Position numbers and translations under genes: made by a program. Shown in pieces: positions 1 to 9,448 of a DNA stretch of 64,000 bases. The stretch covers positions 1 through 64,000 of the forward strand of contig NZ_QJGZ01000030.1 in assembly GCF_003254585.1 (NCBI RefSeq). Direction: 5' to 3'. Source of the DNA: Flavobacterium sharifuzzamanii (GTDB lineage Bacteria > Bacteroidota > Bacteroidia > Flavobacteriales > Flavobacteriaceae). The notes below the pieces were generated by a model. The model was not told the origin of the DNA and made no database searches. It saw only the letters and a program-made list of their open reading frames with translations. Every line of letters starts with the position of its first letter. Within the stretch, counting starts at the first letter, position 1.

Positions 1-1
1 T

Positions 2-3000
2 TATGTGGACAATGCATCTGATTATGATGATTCCACAGATAATATTACCAATATTGCCCCGCAGCATTTTTACAGAGATTACGATACTGATACTTTTGGA
101 GATCCTGCAAATTATGTATATTATAGCAATATGCCGACAGGTTATGTTGCTAATAATTTAGATTGCAATGACTTCAATAAAATGATTAATCCCGAGACAA
201 AATGGTATCGCGATTTTGATAAAGATGGTTTTGGAGACAATAATGTAGTGCTGTTGAGTTGTCTGCAGCCAGATGGATATGTTGACAACAATGCAGACTG
301 TAATGATGCTGTTATTTCGCTTAATCCAAATTCGGTTTGGTATCGAGATACAGATGGAGATGGATTTGGATTGGTTTCAGCAACGATTATCGGCTGCATA
401 CAGCCGATAGGCTACGTGTCTAATGGAGCAGATTATGACGATAGCACCAGAAATATTACCAATATTCCTCCTCGATATTATTTCCGAGATTTTGATCGTG
501 ATGGTTTTGGGGATCCTCTTAACACTGTTTATTATAGTATGGCTCCAGATGGATATATTGACAATGCTCTTGATTGCAATGATTCTGATGATACGGTTAA
601 TCCCAACAAAATTTGGTATCGTGATGTAGATCGTGATGGTTATGGAGTTGCCTCCGTAACGACAAAAAGTTGTCAGAAACCGGAAGGCTATGCTGACAAT
701 GCATCTGATTATGATGATTCCACAGACAATATTACCAATATTGCCCCGCAGCATTTTTACAGAGATTACGATACTGACACTTTTGGAGATCCCGCAAATT
801 ATGTATATTATAGCAATATGCCGACAGGTTATGTTGCTAATAATTTAGATTGCAATGACTTCAATAAAATGATTAATCCCGAGACAAAATGGTATCGCGA
901 TTTTGATAAAGATGGTTTCGGAGACAATAATGTAGTGCTGTTGAGTTGTCTGCGGCCAGATGGATATGTTGACAACAATGCGGACTGTAATGATGCTGTT
1001 ATTTCGCTTAATCCAAATTCGGTTTGGTATCGAGATACAGATGGAGATGGATTTGGATTGGTTTCAGCAACGATTATCGGCTGCATACAGCCGATAGGCT
1101 ACGTGTCTAATGGAGCAGATTATGATGATAGCACTGGAAATATTACTAACATAGCTCCGCAAACATTCTATCAGGATGTAGATAAGGATGGTTTTGGAAA
1201 TCCTGCTTCAAGTGTGTTCTACAGTAAAATTCCAGATGGTTACGTAACCAACAATTTAGACTGTCATGACGGTGATATTACTTTAAATCCAGATACAAAA
1301 TGGTATGCTGACAATGATTCAGATGGTTTAGGAGATCCGTCAAATTATGTTCAGCAATGTACAATGCCGACTGGGAAATATGTGCGAAACAATACAGATA
1401 ATTGTCCTTTTGTTTTTGGCACCAGTTCAGATTGCAATAATATCATTGCTCCTTCCGACCAGAATTATATTATTAGTAAAATTTACAAAGAACCAACCGA
1501 TGCTGTTTTAGAATCTCCATCCTTAGAACAGGCACAGACCAGTATAACTTATTTTGATGGGCTGGGAAGACCTGTGCAAAAAATTGCCAACAGGCAATCC
1601 AATGCCGGGAAGGATATTGTCACTCATATTGGCTATGATAATTTAGGCAGAGAGTTTCAGGAGTATTTGCCTTATGAATCATCTTCAGCTAATATGGCAT
1701 TTGAAGCCAGTGCGAAAGATAATACAATAGCTTTTTACAATGTAAATAAATATGATAATACGTCTAATCCATATTCACAAAAAGAACTGGAGTCTTCTCC
1801 GTTAAGCAGAGTTTTAAAGCAGGCAGCCTCTGGAAATTCATGGGCAATGGGCAGTGGGCATGAAATAAAAATGGAATATCAGAGCAATCTGACAGCAGAT
1901 GCCGTAAAAATGTATCAGGCAGTAGCCTCTTGGAATGAAGGTTCAGGGCTTTATGATATTTCCATTTCAGAAGACGGAACATATGGGGAAAATGCCTTGT
2001 ATAAAAGCGTTACCTATGATGAAAATACATCGGCGAGTCCTGCTGAGGGATCGGGTTCTACAGTTGAATTTAAGAATAAAGAAGGCCAAGTTGTATTGAA
2101 ACGAACCTATAATGCGGGAGACAAACACGATACTTATTATGTCTACGATATCTATGGAAATCTTACTTATGTAATTCCGCCAAAGGCAGAAGGTACCGTA
2201 GATTTCAATGTTTTAAATAGTTTATGCTATCAATACAAATACGACAGTAAAAACCGTCTGGTAGAGAAAAAACTTCCAGGCAAGCAATGGGAGTTTATTG
2301 TTTATGACAAATTAGACAGACCGGTTGCTACCGGACCGGCATATTCTCCTTTTAAAGATGAGAATGCCTTAGGTTGGATTATAACAAAATACGATGCTTT
2401 TAATAGACCAATATATACAGGCTGGAGCAGCCAGACATCAAATGCTGCGACGCGAAAATCTCTGCAGGATGCACAGAATGCAGCGACGGTTCTATTTGAA
2501 ACAAAACAGACTTCTGGAACAATTGACGGAGTCGAAGCATATTACAGCAATGTCATAGCGCCGACAAGCTTTAAGCTTTTAACCGTTAATTATTATGATG
2601 ATTATGCATTTCCAAATGCACAGGGACTTCCGACCTCAGTAGAAGGGCAATATATTCTGGCAAATGTAAAAGGCATGGCTTCCGGAAGCTGGACAAGAGC
2701 GGTGACTACATCTTCTTCAACAGCAGGCGAAACCAGCACAATATTTTATGATGATAAGGCAAGACCAGTCAAAAATTATCTTCAGAACTATTTGGGCGGG
2801 TATACCTTAAGTGAAAGCAAGCTGGACTTTGCAGGAAAAACACTTTATACAATTACAAAACACAAAAGAACTTCTGGCAATCCAGAGATTGCGGTAAGAG
2901 AAGAGTTTACCTATTCTCCTCAAGACCGTCTTCTTACGCATACGCACCAGGTAAACGGCGGAACAGTAGAACTTTTGGCCGATAATTTCTATGACGCCTT

Positions 3001-4807
3001 AGGGCAGCTTGTAAGCAAGAAAGTGGGAAATAGCGTTGGAAACCCGCTTCAGAAAGTGGATTATAAGTATAACATTAGAGGCTGGCTGAAAGAAATTAAT
3101 AAAACAGGCAATCTGCAGCAGGATACAGACCCTGTCGATTTATTTGCCTTCAAGATCAATTACGAAACCACACAGACCGATATATCAGATGTAAGGGCAC
3201 TCTACAATGGAAACATCTCAGAAACATTCTGGAAAACGGCTTCCGATTTAAACGAAAGGGCTTATGGCTATAAATATGATAATCTGAACCGTCTTACAAA
3301 TGCCGTTTATGAAAAGAACGGTATGACTACAAGCGCCTATGACGAGAATCTGTCTTATGACAAAAACGGAAATATAATGAAGCTGATCCGCAAGGGAGAT
3401 TACGACCCTGAAGTAGGCAATCTTGATATGGACGATTTAGTTTATACTTATCCGGCAAACTCAAACCAGCTGTCTAAAGTTGAAGATAATTCCAATAACA
3501 CCAGCGGATTTAACGATGCAAATAAAATTGGTGATGATTACAGTTATGATGATAACGGAAATATGATTGCCGACAAGAACAAGAATATCACTGACATAAG
3601 TTACAATCATTTAAACCTGCCGAAGAAAATAACATTTGGAACAACAGGAAGCATTGAGTACTTTTACAATGCATCTGGGCAAAAACTGAAAAAAGCGGTT
3701 ACTGAAGGCACTGTTACTGCCGTTACTGATTATTTGGGAGGCTACCAATACAAAGACAATGTTCTGGAGTTTTTCCCGACAGCAGAAGGGTATGTAAAAA
3801 ATACGGCAGGAGCGCTTTCGTATGTTTTCCAATACAAAGACCATTTAGGAAACGTTCGACTAAGCTATGCTAAAAACCCGACAACACAGGTTCTTGAAAT
3901 TATTGAAGAGAATAATTATTATCCTTTTGGATTAAAGCACAAAGCATATAATGATTATCTGCCGACAGCGAATAAGTATAAGTACCAAGGCCAAGAGCGT
4001 CAAGACGAGCTGGGACTGGGCTGGGACAGTTTTAAATGGAGAAACTATGATTACGCTATTGGAAGATTTATGGGTATTGATCCACTAACAGAACAATATA
4101 ATGATTGGTCCCCTTATGTATTTAGTGGCAATAGAGTGATAGATGCAGTTGAACTAGAAGGTTTAGAACCTTATAGATTATTTGGAAGCGAAAAAGATGC
4201 CGCAGGAAATTGGGCTGAAATATATAATTATAAATCTATAAGAGATAAAAGAGAATATGGATCAACAATTGGGAAAAATGTTGATGCAAATGGCAAGGTA
4301 TGGTATTCTTATGGACCTCCTGCCATTGCATTAGAGAACACAGTTCACCCTAGTGACGCCCCACCTGGAACAACTCCAGTTGCCTATATTCATAGTCATG
4401 GTGCTTATCAAGAAGAGTATGCAAACAATGAATTCTCAAGTTCGGATATGTGGTATGGAGTAAATCACAATATTAATGCTTATGTATCAACTCCGAATGG
4501 AAGTTTACAAAGATACCCACTTTCAACTAGGGTTCCTACTACTTTAAGGACGGATTTGTCTTATGATCCTTATGATCCTGATAATCCATCTTCATTTAGT
4601 TTATTAACAATTCGAAAGAATAGAAATATAATAGGGCCTTTATTGATAGACCTAAGTAAATCAACTACTCCAACAACTAAACCGACAAATAAGACTTACA
4701 ACCCATTGCCAACACCAACGCCAACACCAAAACCAGCGCCTAAACCAGCGCCTAAACCTAGGCCAGATAAGAAGCCAACAGGTAGAACTGGCTATGGTTT
4801 TACCTAA
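2..4807 (+). CDS. RHS-core protein with MopE-like repeats and a C-terminal JAB-like toxin domain (5' truncated)
   Basis: The frame is open from the window edge, so the N-terminus, including any signal peptide, lies outside; the GTG at 5 is not a credible start. Residues 1 to about 480 hold ten MopE-like repeats of about 46 residues with a W/F-Y-R-D-x-D-x-D-G-F-G core and a G-Y-V-x-N-x-x-D-C-x-D half, which suggests metal-binding loops. From about 500 comes a DUF6443-like entry into YD/RHS repeats. The RHS core ends at GRFMGIDPLTEQYNDWSPY. The tail after the core looks like DUF4329/JAB: H1463-S-H1465 and S1478-x-x-D1481 fit a JAMM-type metal site. The protein ends in a Pro/Thr/Lys-rich stretch. 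By family knowledge such proteins are exported polymorphic toxins; the export route and the target are not visible. The toxin activity is inferred. Confidence 0.88.
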   Translation, partial: YVDNASDYDDSTDNITNIAPQHFYRDYDTDTFGDPANYVYYSNMPTGYVANNLDCNDFNKMINPETKWYRDFDKDGFGDNNVVLLSCLQPDGYVDNNADCNDAVISLNPNSVWYRDTDGDGFGLVSATIIGCIQPIGYVSNGADYDDSTRNITNIPPRYYFRDFDRDGFGDPLNTVYYSMAPDGYIDNALDCNDSDDTVNPNKIWYRDVDRDGYGVASVTTKSCQKPEGYADNASDYDDSTDNITNIAPQHFYRDYDTDTFGDPANYVYYSNMPTGYVANNLDCNDFNKMINPETKWYRDFDKDGFGDNNVVLLSCLRPDGYVDNNADCNDAVISLNPNSVWYRDTDGDGFGLVSATIIGCIQPIGYVSNGADYDDSTGNITNIAPQTFYQDVDKDGFGNPASSVFYSKIPDGYVTNNLDCHDGDITLNPDTKWYADNDSDGLGDPSNYVQQCTMPTGKYVRNNTDNCPFVFGTSSDCNNIIAPSDQNYIISKIYKEPTDAVLESPSLEQAQTSITYFDGLGRPVQKIANRQSNAGKDIVTHIGYDNLGREFQEYLPYESSSANMAFEASAKDNTIAFYNVNKYDNTSNPYSQKELESSPLSRVLKQAASGNSWAMGSGHEIKMEYQSNLTADAVKMYQAVASWNEGSGLYDISISEDGTYGENALYKSVTYDENTSASPAEGSGSTVEFKNKEGQVVLKRTYNAGDKHDTYYVYDIYGNLTYVIPPKAEGTVDFNVLNSLCYQYKYDSKNRLVEKKLPGKQWEFIVYDKLDRPVATGPAYSPFKDENALGWIITKYDAFNRPIYTGWSSQTSNAATRKSLQDAQNAATVLFETKQTSGTIDGVEAYYSNVIAPTSFKLLTVNYYDDYAFPNAQGLPTSVEGQYILANVKGMASGSWTRAVTTSSSTAGETSTIFYDDKARPVKNYLQNYLGGYTLSESKLDFAGKTLYTITKHKRTSGNPEIAVREEFTYSPQDRLLTHTHQVNGGTVELLADNFYDALGQLVSKKVGNSVGNPLQKVDYKYNIRGWLKEINKTGNLQQDTDPVDLFAFKINYETTQTDISDVRALYNGNISETFWKTASDLNERAYGYKYDNLNRLTNAVYEKNGMTTSAYDENLSYDKNGNIMKLIRKGDYDPEVGNLDMDDLVYTYPANSNQLSKVEDNSNNTSGFNDANKIGDDYSYDDNGNMIADKNKNITDISYNHLNLPKKITFGTTGSIEYFYNASGQKLKKAVTEGTVTAVTDYLGGYQYKDNVLEFFPTAEGYVKNTAGALSYVFQYKDHLGNVRLSYAKNPTTQVLEIIEENNYYPFGLKHKAYNDYLPTANKYKYQGQERQDELGLGWDSFKWRNYDYAIGRFMGIDPLTEQYNDWSPYVFSGNRVIDAVELEGLEPYRLFGSEKDAAGNWAEIYNYKSIRDKREYGSTIGKNVDANGKVWYSYGPPAIALENTVHPSDAPPGTTPVAYIHSHGAYQEEYANNEFSSSDMWYGVNHNINAYVSTPNGSLQRYPLSTRVPTTLRTDLSYDPYDPDNPSSFSLLTIRKNRNIIGPLLIDLSKSTTPTTKPTNKTYNPLPTPTPTPKPAPKPAPKPRPDKKPTGRTGYGFT
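8..1143 (+). repeat. Near-identical 449-bp segmental duplication inside the repeat region (8-456 and 695-1143)
   Basis: The segment starting at 8 recurs at 695, an offset of 687 bp or exactly 229 codons. By eye the two copies differ at about nine positions, nearly all silent, whereas the other MopE-like repeats in the gene are strongly diverged. Identity fades after about 456 and 1143. This is an in-frame recent duplication of about three repeat units. Confidence 0.85.
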
Positions 4808-4855
4808 ATAGTCTTCGGTCAGACAATAAAAGTTTTATTAATAAAAATCAATAAC

Positions 4856-5545
4856 ATGAAAAAAAATCTATTTATATTACTCCTTTTTATTTTTGCTAAT
4901 TGCGGAAGAGATAATCTTCTTAAAAACTTTACAGAACAACCGATACCTCTGGGTGGTAGCTCAGAAAAAAGAGAACTAAATGCTTCGAAAAAAGATTTTT
5001 CTGTGGAAATTTATGATGAGAAATTAAAGATTGATTCTGTGCGACACAACTTTTTTACTGAATTGAAGATTTCTAATGGAATTCTTAAGACACAAGATAA
5101 AGGGGAATGGGGAGGAAAAATCGAATTTATTTCTGACGATGGCAAAACTGTTAATATTAAGGAGGGAAATGTGAAGTTTGTTTTCCAGCTTAATAATAAA
5201 ATATACTTTATAGAAGGGTTATCTCATTTGGGAATTAATGAGGGAGAATTGTATGAATTAGAGCATACTACTTATGGATTTTCTTACAAAACTATGCTTA
5301 AATTCGAAGATGCTCCTTTAGCCATGAATATTTTTGAAAATAAACTTTACATTGCTGGATTTAAGAGTTTCTTTGTTGTAGATAACTTTAAAATAAAAAA
5401 TATTTTCATGAATGCTTTTTGGAGTGATCTATATCCGAATTCCGTTGCTGTTATTGATGAGACAATTGTCTATTTAGGAATTAGAAGTGGAATAGTAAAA
5501 CTAAATTTACAAGAAAAGAAAATGAAATTTTATAAAGCCTTGTAG
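4856..5545 (+). CDS. Lipoprotein, candidate immunity protein for the upstream RHS toxin
   Basis: The 229-residue product starts with a hydrophobic signal ending in a lipobox-like F-A-N-C (Cys16), so it is probably a lipidated envelope protein. The remainder is polar and beta-rich with short repeated hydrophobic strands (for example KIYFIEGLSHL and KLYIAGFKSFF), which looks like a small propeller-type fold. It lies 48 bp after the toxin stop codon on the same strand, the usual place for an immunity gene. No family was recognised. The immunity role rests only on position and envelope localisation. Confidence 0.7.
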   Translation: MKKNLFILLLFIFANCGRDNLLKNFTEQPIPLGGSSEKRELNASKKDFSVEIYDEKLKIDSVRHNFFTELKISNGILKTQDKGEWGGKIEFISDDGKTVNIKEGNVKFVFQLNNKIYFIEGLSHLGINEGELYELEHTTYGFSYKTMLKFEDAPLAMNIFENKLYIAGFKSFFVVDNFKIKNIFMNAFWSDLYPNSVAVIDETIVYLGIRSGIVKLNLQEKKMKFYKAL

Positions 5546-5618
5546 TTAAACAGTAATATTAGTGTTAGTATAGAATTAACAATATCAAATTAAATATACC
5601 AACCGAAATAGAAGACAA

Positions 5619-5648
5619 AGTTAAGGGTGCATTTATGCACCCTTAACT
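5619..5648. terminator. Bidirectional hairpin terminator
   Basis: Perfect 14-bp arms (AGTTAAGGGTGCAT and its complement) are separated by 2 bp. The hairpin sits between the convergent lipoprotein and relaxase genes. It lies close to where the left edge of the mobile element would be expected. Confidence 0.7.
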
Positions 5649-5650
5649 AT

Positions 5651-6895
5651 TTATATACCCTTATAAAGTCTCTTTTTCTTTTTTGGTTTAAATTGTTTAG
5701 AAACATATTCATTTATCTTTTCTCCTCGGAGCAGTATATCAGCAAGATTCTCTTTCACATACTCTTTTGAATCTAGATTTTGAAAGTTCTCTGAATTTGT
5801 TGAAATAGAGCTTTCATATTTTCTCTCAAGTGCAAGAATGTTCATTACACAGCTTTCCTGAATTCCTTTTGCACTGAACTCTTTTCCAAGACTGCTTCCA
5901 TTGACAACCGACTGTGTTTTAAAGTCGACAAAAGTAATTCCATAAAGTTTTCCCTCACTGCTTTTTCTTAAAACAGTATGAATAGCTTCATCTTTGAGCT
6001 TTTCAGATAATCTCTCGACAGAAGTAATTCTTTCATCATAAAAAGCCTGTCTCAAAGTATTTTTAATGTGGCTTTTGGCGTATTGCTTCTTTGTTTCATT
6101 TATCCTGAATTTTTCCTCCAGAAATTTTAAGGTAGGTCTGCTGTAAAATTCGCTTGCTTTTATCGGCACGCCTATCGGTTTTGAATTCTGGTCAAGTATC
6201 TTGTAAAGCAGTCCATTGTTTTTAAAAACTCTCGATTCCTCGCTTCCTCTGTCAGCATGAACATTATAGAGGTTTAAAACCGCGTTGAGTTCAGGCAGGC
6301 TTGAATATTTATAGTCAAACAGCACCTTGTTTAAAACTGAATTGATAGCCTTTCTGGACTCTGCTTTTCCGTATTGGACTCTGCCGACATCTATCGGATT
6401 TAATGAAAAAGGTTCTTTCTGTTTTCTTCCTTCGGCTTTTACAAGCCCGAACATTTCTTCAATTTCTTTTCGGGCAGGTTCTGACTTTCTGATTCCCAGT
6501 AAATGCAGATCGATTCTTTTTCCGTCTCTCTGAATGTTATTTGTCACGATATGGCAGTGCGGATGACCCGCATCATAATGCTGATACACCAGATAAGGCT
6601 GTCTGCCGAAACCCAGTTTTTCCATATAAGTGTCTGCAATTTCAGCCAGTTTTTCTTTCGAATGATTCTCCGAAGGATCAAAGTTGAGCGAGATATGCAC
6701 TGTGTTTCGCTTCGCATTAGTATTGAGTTCTGCCAGTTTTAGAAAGCGGTTTAATTTTGAATTGAAACTCAATTTTTCCAGCTCCAGCGGATAATTCAGA
6801 GCACTTATGCATTCCGCTTTTCCAATTTCAACTTTATTTTCGTTGTAATTCAGAATGCCTCTTATGGACGAGCTTGTTTTTATCACTGCAACCAT
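5651..6895 (-). CDS. Relaxase / mobilization nuclease (MobA/VirD2-like)
   Basis: The 414-residue protein has the relaxase layout: a candidate nucleophile Tyr17 near the N-terminus (ILNYNEN) and the histidine triad motif H106-Y-D-A-G-H111-P-H113-C-H115, which would bind the metal that supports oriT nicking. The C-terminal 200 residues are basic and helical. By family (PF03432-type) it would nick oriT and lead the strand into a conjugation pore supplied by another element, because no mating-pore genes are in the window. Its start overlaps the end of the MobC gene by 13 bp, which indicates translational coupling. Confidence 0.92.
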   Translation of the reverse strand: MVAVIKTSSSIRGILNYNENKVEIGKAECISALNYPLELEKLSFNSKLNRFLKLAELNTNAKRNTVHISLNFDPSENHSKEKLAEIADTYMEKLGFGRQPYLVYQHYDAGHPHCHIVTNNIQRDGKRIDLHLLGIRKSEPARKEIEEMFGLVKAEGRKQKEPFSLNPIDVGRVQYGKAESRKAINSVLNKVLFDYKYSSLPELNAVLNLYNVHADRGSEESRVFKNNGLLYKILDQNSKPIGVPIKASEFYSRPTLKFLEEKFRINETKKQYAKSHIKNTLRQAFYDERITSVERLSEKLKDEAIHTVLRKSSEGKLYGITFVDFKTQSVVNGSSLGKEFSAKGIQESCVMNILALERKYESSISTNSENFQNLDSKEYVKENLADILLRGEKINEYVSKQFKPKKKKRLYKGI

Positions 6896-7275
6896 TTTTC
6901 TGCTATTTTCTGGGTGTGGCCTGAGACCTCCTCCATTTTATCAAAAAGTCTTTTTCTTTGTATCTCGAACAGGTAAAGGTGTCCCTTGAAATCGGGAACT
7001 GTTTTGAGCGTGTTTATCTTTCTGGCAATCTGATTGATATTATTGCCGATTGCCCGCAATTCGGAAGTAAGGACGGCTGTTTCTTCCATCAGTTCGTCTA
7101 AAGACTGATTTCTGTAAGTGGCTACAATTGGTTTGTTGAATAAGTGGCTTCTGATGTGGTCGCTTAATTTTCGGCAGGTGCTTGCTCTAAATCTTTTTTC
7201 CAGTTCGGCATACTCCAAAGGAGTGAATCGCAGTCCCACGATTCGTGTTCTGTTTGAATTTTCTCTTTTCATCAT
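6883..7275 (-). CDS. mobC: MobC-like relaxosome accessory protein
   Basis: The 130-residue protein has an N-terminal ribbon-helix-helix-like segment (about residues 10-45, basic, with the pattern RFTPLEYAELEKRF). Near residues 78-88 is the MobC signature GNNINQIARKIN. MobC proteins bind oriT and help the relaxase melt the nick region. The gene is directly upstream of the relaxase and overlaps it by 13 bp. Two adjacent ATG codons begin the frame; either could be used. Confidence 0.85.
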   Translation of the reverse strand: MMKRENSNRTRIVGLRFTPLEYAELEKRFRASTCRKLSDHIRSHLFNKPIVATYRNQSLDELMEETAVLTSELRAIGNNINQIARKINTLKTVPDFKGHLYLFEIQRKRLFDKMEEVSGHTQKIAEKWLQ

Positions 7276-7573
7276 CTTTCATCTTCATTGTTATCAAACT
7301 CTTTGCATTTAAGTTTCTCCACCGCCGAGTTTCGAGGCAAATGGGTGGCAAGATAGGCGGTTGTTAAACAACCGTTCATCTTGCTGATGTCAGGAACGTG
7401 GACATCTTTGGAGATTTTTTAAAAGCAGGCTTCTAATTTAGAAAAAATATTTGAATGTATCATGCGCAAAATATGGTCATGATGGCTGTAGGATGTTATC
7501 TTTTAACTATTTACTAAAGAACTCTATAAAAATTGAATGCTCTTAGAAAGAGATTTTGAGAATCATAAAAATA
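7276..7573. other. Non-coding oriT-like region upstream of the mob genes
   Basis: The 298-bp gap holds no convincing gene. It contains a near-perfect inverted repeat at 7358-7374 (CGGTTGTT, one A, AACAACCG) and a locally GC-richer stretch at 7318-7410. Origins of transfer usually lie just upstream of mobC/relaxase and carry an inverted repeat next to the nick site, so this is the best oriT candidate. The nick site itself cannot be read out. Confidence 0.45.
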
Positions 7574-7810
7574 TCATTTAATTGAGAGCTCTGCTTTTAG
7601 TTGGTCAGTCTGCTTTTTATGTTTCTTTTCCAGCTCTTCAAACTCTTTCACTTTCTTTTTGTAGTACACCTCTTTTAAATAAATTTCTTTATCAATGCGG
7701 GAAAGCTCCTTTTCCAAAATCTTGTTTTTTTCATAGCGATATAAAAAAGATATAAGTGTGAAGAATAAAAGGCTTAAAAGAATTACAAAAAGAATTTTAG
7801 GACGATTCAT
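7574..7810 (-). CDS. Small membrane-anchored coiled-coil protein
   Basis: The 78-residue product has one N-terminal membrane segment (about residues 5-23, ILFVILLSLLFFTLISFLY). A charged helix of about 50 residues rich in Lys and Glu follows, with heptad-like spacing. Nothing identifies a family. It lies inside the mobile element between the oriT-like region and the AT-rich gap, so it may be an element accessory gene. Confidence 0.5.
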   Translation of the reverse strand: MNRPKILFVILLSLLFFTLISFLYRYEKNKILEKELSRIDKEIYLKEVYYKKKVKEFEELEKKHKKQTDQLKAELSIK

Positions 7811-8311
7811 AAGTAAATGAATTATTGAATTAGAAATCGTTTGTTTTTATTAGTGATAAATATATAGTAAAATTTTTAATTTACTATAATACATGTGTTT
7901 AGAAGCAGGTGTGTCTCGATTGAAAATTTTTTAAAAGAAAAAGGGAAAAAAGAAAGCAGTCTTCAATTGGACAAGCAGACAGGTGAAGTGCTATAAGTCC
8001 CGAAGGGCATTTTTTGAGGAACGAAAAAAAATGTTATGCGCACTTCTCTGGCTGTGCCCAATATTTTGCTTTGCTTTTTTTTCTTTTCGGAAGTTTCATT
8101 TGTCTTTGCGTTGTATAGAATAATCCTTTGGACACTAAAATAATCAACAAAAAGGTTTTTCAGGCATATGTAGATTTTACATGTCGAATAAAAGAGCATA
8201 AAGCCAGTTTAGATTTTTTCAGATGAATAACTCTTTATTTTTATGAATTATGGTTTTCCGTAAATAATATGAATTGATATTAAATAAATTTGGTTTTAAA
8301 ACCTATAGATT
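7811..8311. other. 501-bp AT-rich intergenic region of the mobile element
   Basis: No convincing gene is seen. The region includes a small GC-richer block near 7975-8070 with a short CCCGAAGGG hairpin. Near its right end lie the motif TGGTTTTCCGTAA (8251-8263) and a -7 box for the next gene. A 78-codon minus-strand frame at 7963-8199 has a composition unlike its neighbours and is not called. Confidence 0.5.
8285..8292 (+). promoter_or_regulatory. Bacteroidota -7 promoter box TAAATTTG
   Basis: TAAATTTG fits TAnnTTTG and lies 20 bp upstream of the ATG at 8312. A TTG at 8275-8277 may be part of a -33 element. The palindrome GGTTTTAAAACC directly follows it. Confidence 0.5.
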
Positions 8312-9373
8312 ATGGACACAGCCTTACAAAATGATTTTTTAAATCAGTCTCTTATTTCACATCAGATTGTTTTCACAGTTGGTAAACGCACCGAAACAGA
8401 CAGAGTTAGTAGCTTAGATGAATCAAAATTTCAGGAAGCAAAGAATAAGGGACGAGAACTGGGAAATGATATTTTAAAACAGCTTTTTGATAAAGTAGAA
8501 TATGGCAAAATTGAAAGCCATTTTAATACTGAAAGGTTAAATTCTAAAAATCTTAACAGTGTCAGGGAAAAAATTATAAATCTTTACTACCAAAGAGAAA
8601 TAATTACAGATGAAGTAGCAAAACTTTCAGAAAAACACAAGACGCTTAATGGGCAATATCTAAAAACAAAAAACTCAATTTTTAGATTTTTATATAAAAA
8701 GAAATTACTGAGACTTACAGAAGAATTAGAAGAGAGCCGAACTGCTCTTGAGGCCGTAAAGCGGGCTCAAACGGAATCGTATTTAAATATTAGATATGAA
8801 TTTGAAACGGTCGAGTTTAAAGATAAATATTCCGATCTTGTAAGTGCATTTACTTCATTAAAAAATTCGGATAAAATCTGGGATATGACTTATTCAGAAG
8901 CTAATACAGATACGAAAGCTGCAGCACAGACTTCAATGCATCGAAATGAGGTAGTATTTTCAATAGAATCAATTCCCGCAATTAAAACAGATGAAAAAAG
9001 TTTCTATTTTGAAAATTATAACGGTGGGGATTTTTATTTTTATCCAAGTTTCATAATATATTTTAAAACCAAAGATGATATTGCTGTTCTTGATTATTCT
9101 GATCTCCAATTACACTATTCAGAAGCTCGATTTTTAGAGGAAAGTAAAAATATACAGACGGATACTGAAATTGTTGGTGAAACTTGGTATAGAGTAAACA
9201 GAGACGGCTCGCCTGATAAAAGGTTTGTTAATAATTATAAGATCCCAATAGTTTTATATGGATCTATTCATATAAAAACCGAGTCAGGGATCAATGAATT
9301 ATATTATATAAGCAATTTTCAAAATGCTAAACACTTTTGTGAACAATATAAACTTTATCAGTCTATGCTGTAG
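8312..9373 (+). CDS. Conserved-looking cytoplasmic protein with a central coiled coil, function unknown
   Basis: This 353-residue protein has no signal peptide. Residues about 75-170 form a long charged helix (EVAKLSEKHKTLNGQYLKTK then KKKLLRLTEELEESRTALEA), probably a coiled coil. The C-terminal 130 residues are a compact beta-rich domain with the conserved-looking string TWYRVNRDGSPDKRF followed by PIVLYGSIHI and a final helix. I have an impression of similar D-G-x-P-D-x-R-F segments in uncharacterised bacterial proteins but cannot name a family. It lies within the mobile element, ends at a strong terminator, and may be cargo. Confidence 0.75.
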   Translation: MDTALQNDFLNQSLISHQIVFTVGKRTETDRVSSLDESKFQEAKNKGRELGNDILKQLFDKVEYGKIESHFNTERLNSKNLNSVREKIINLYYQREIITDEVAKLSEKHKTLNGQYLKTKNSIFRFLYKKKLLRLTEELEESRTALEAVKRAQTESYLNIRYEFETVEFKDKYSDLVSAFTSLKNSDKIWDMTYSEANTDTKAAAQTSMHRNEVVFSIESIPAIKTDEKSFYFENYNGGDFYFYPSFIIYFKTKDDIAVLDYSDLQLHYSEARFLEESKNIQTDTEIVGETWYRVNRDGSPDKRFVNNYKIPIVLYGSIHIKTESGINELYYISNFQNAKHFCEQYKLYQSML

Positions 9374-9390
9374 TTTTTGTCAGATATTCA

Positions 9391-9422
9391 AAAAAAAAGA
9401 GACTCTACAGTCTCTTTTTTTT
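9391..9422. terminator. Bidirectional terminator
   Basis: The hairpin AAAAGAGACT-ctac-AGTCTCTTTT is flanked by an A-run on one side and a T-run on the other. It separates the convergent 353-residue gene and the XRE regulator. Confidence 0.85.
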
Positions 9423-9448
9423 TGAATTAATATATCTTTTATAAAAGC

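Noticed and set aside
142..1086. Long antisense open frames within the MopE-like repeats (142-399, 377-754, 829-1086)
   Set aside because: They mirror the repetitive coding strand, recur with the duplication and have no start context or domain; the plus-strand gene explains them.
1..1450. Regularly spaced repeats that might suggest a CRISPR array
   Set aside because: The units are about 140 bp, in frame and coding for metal-binding repeats; there are no short identical repeats with unique spacers anywhere in the window.
7963..8199. 78-codon minus-strand frame in the element
   Set aside because: Odd composition, no plausible leader or domain, and it overlaps a GC-richer non-coding block; treated as chance.
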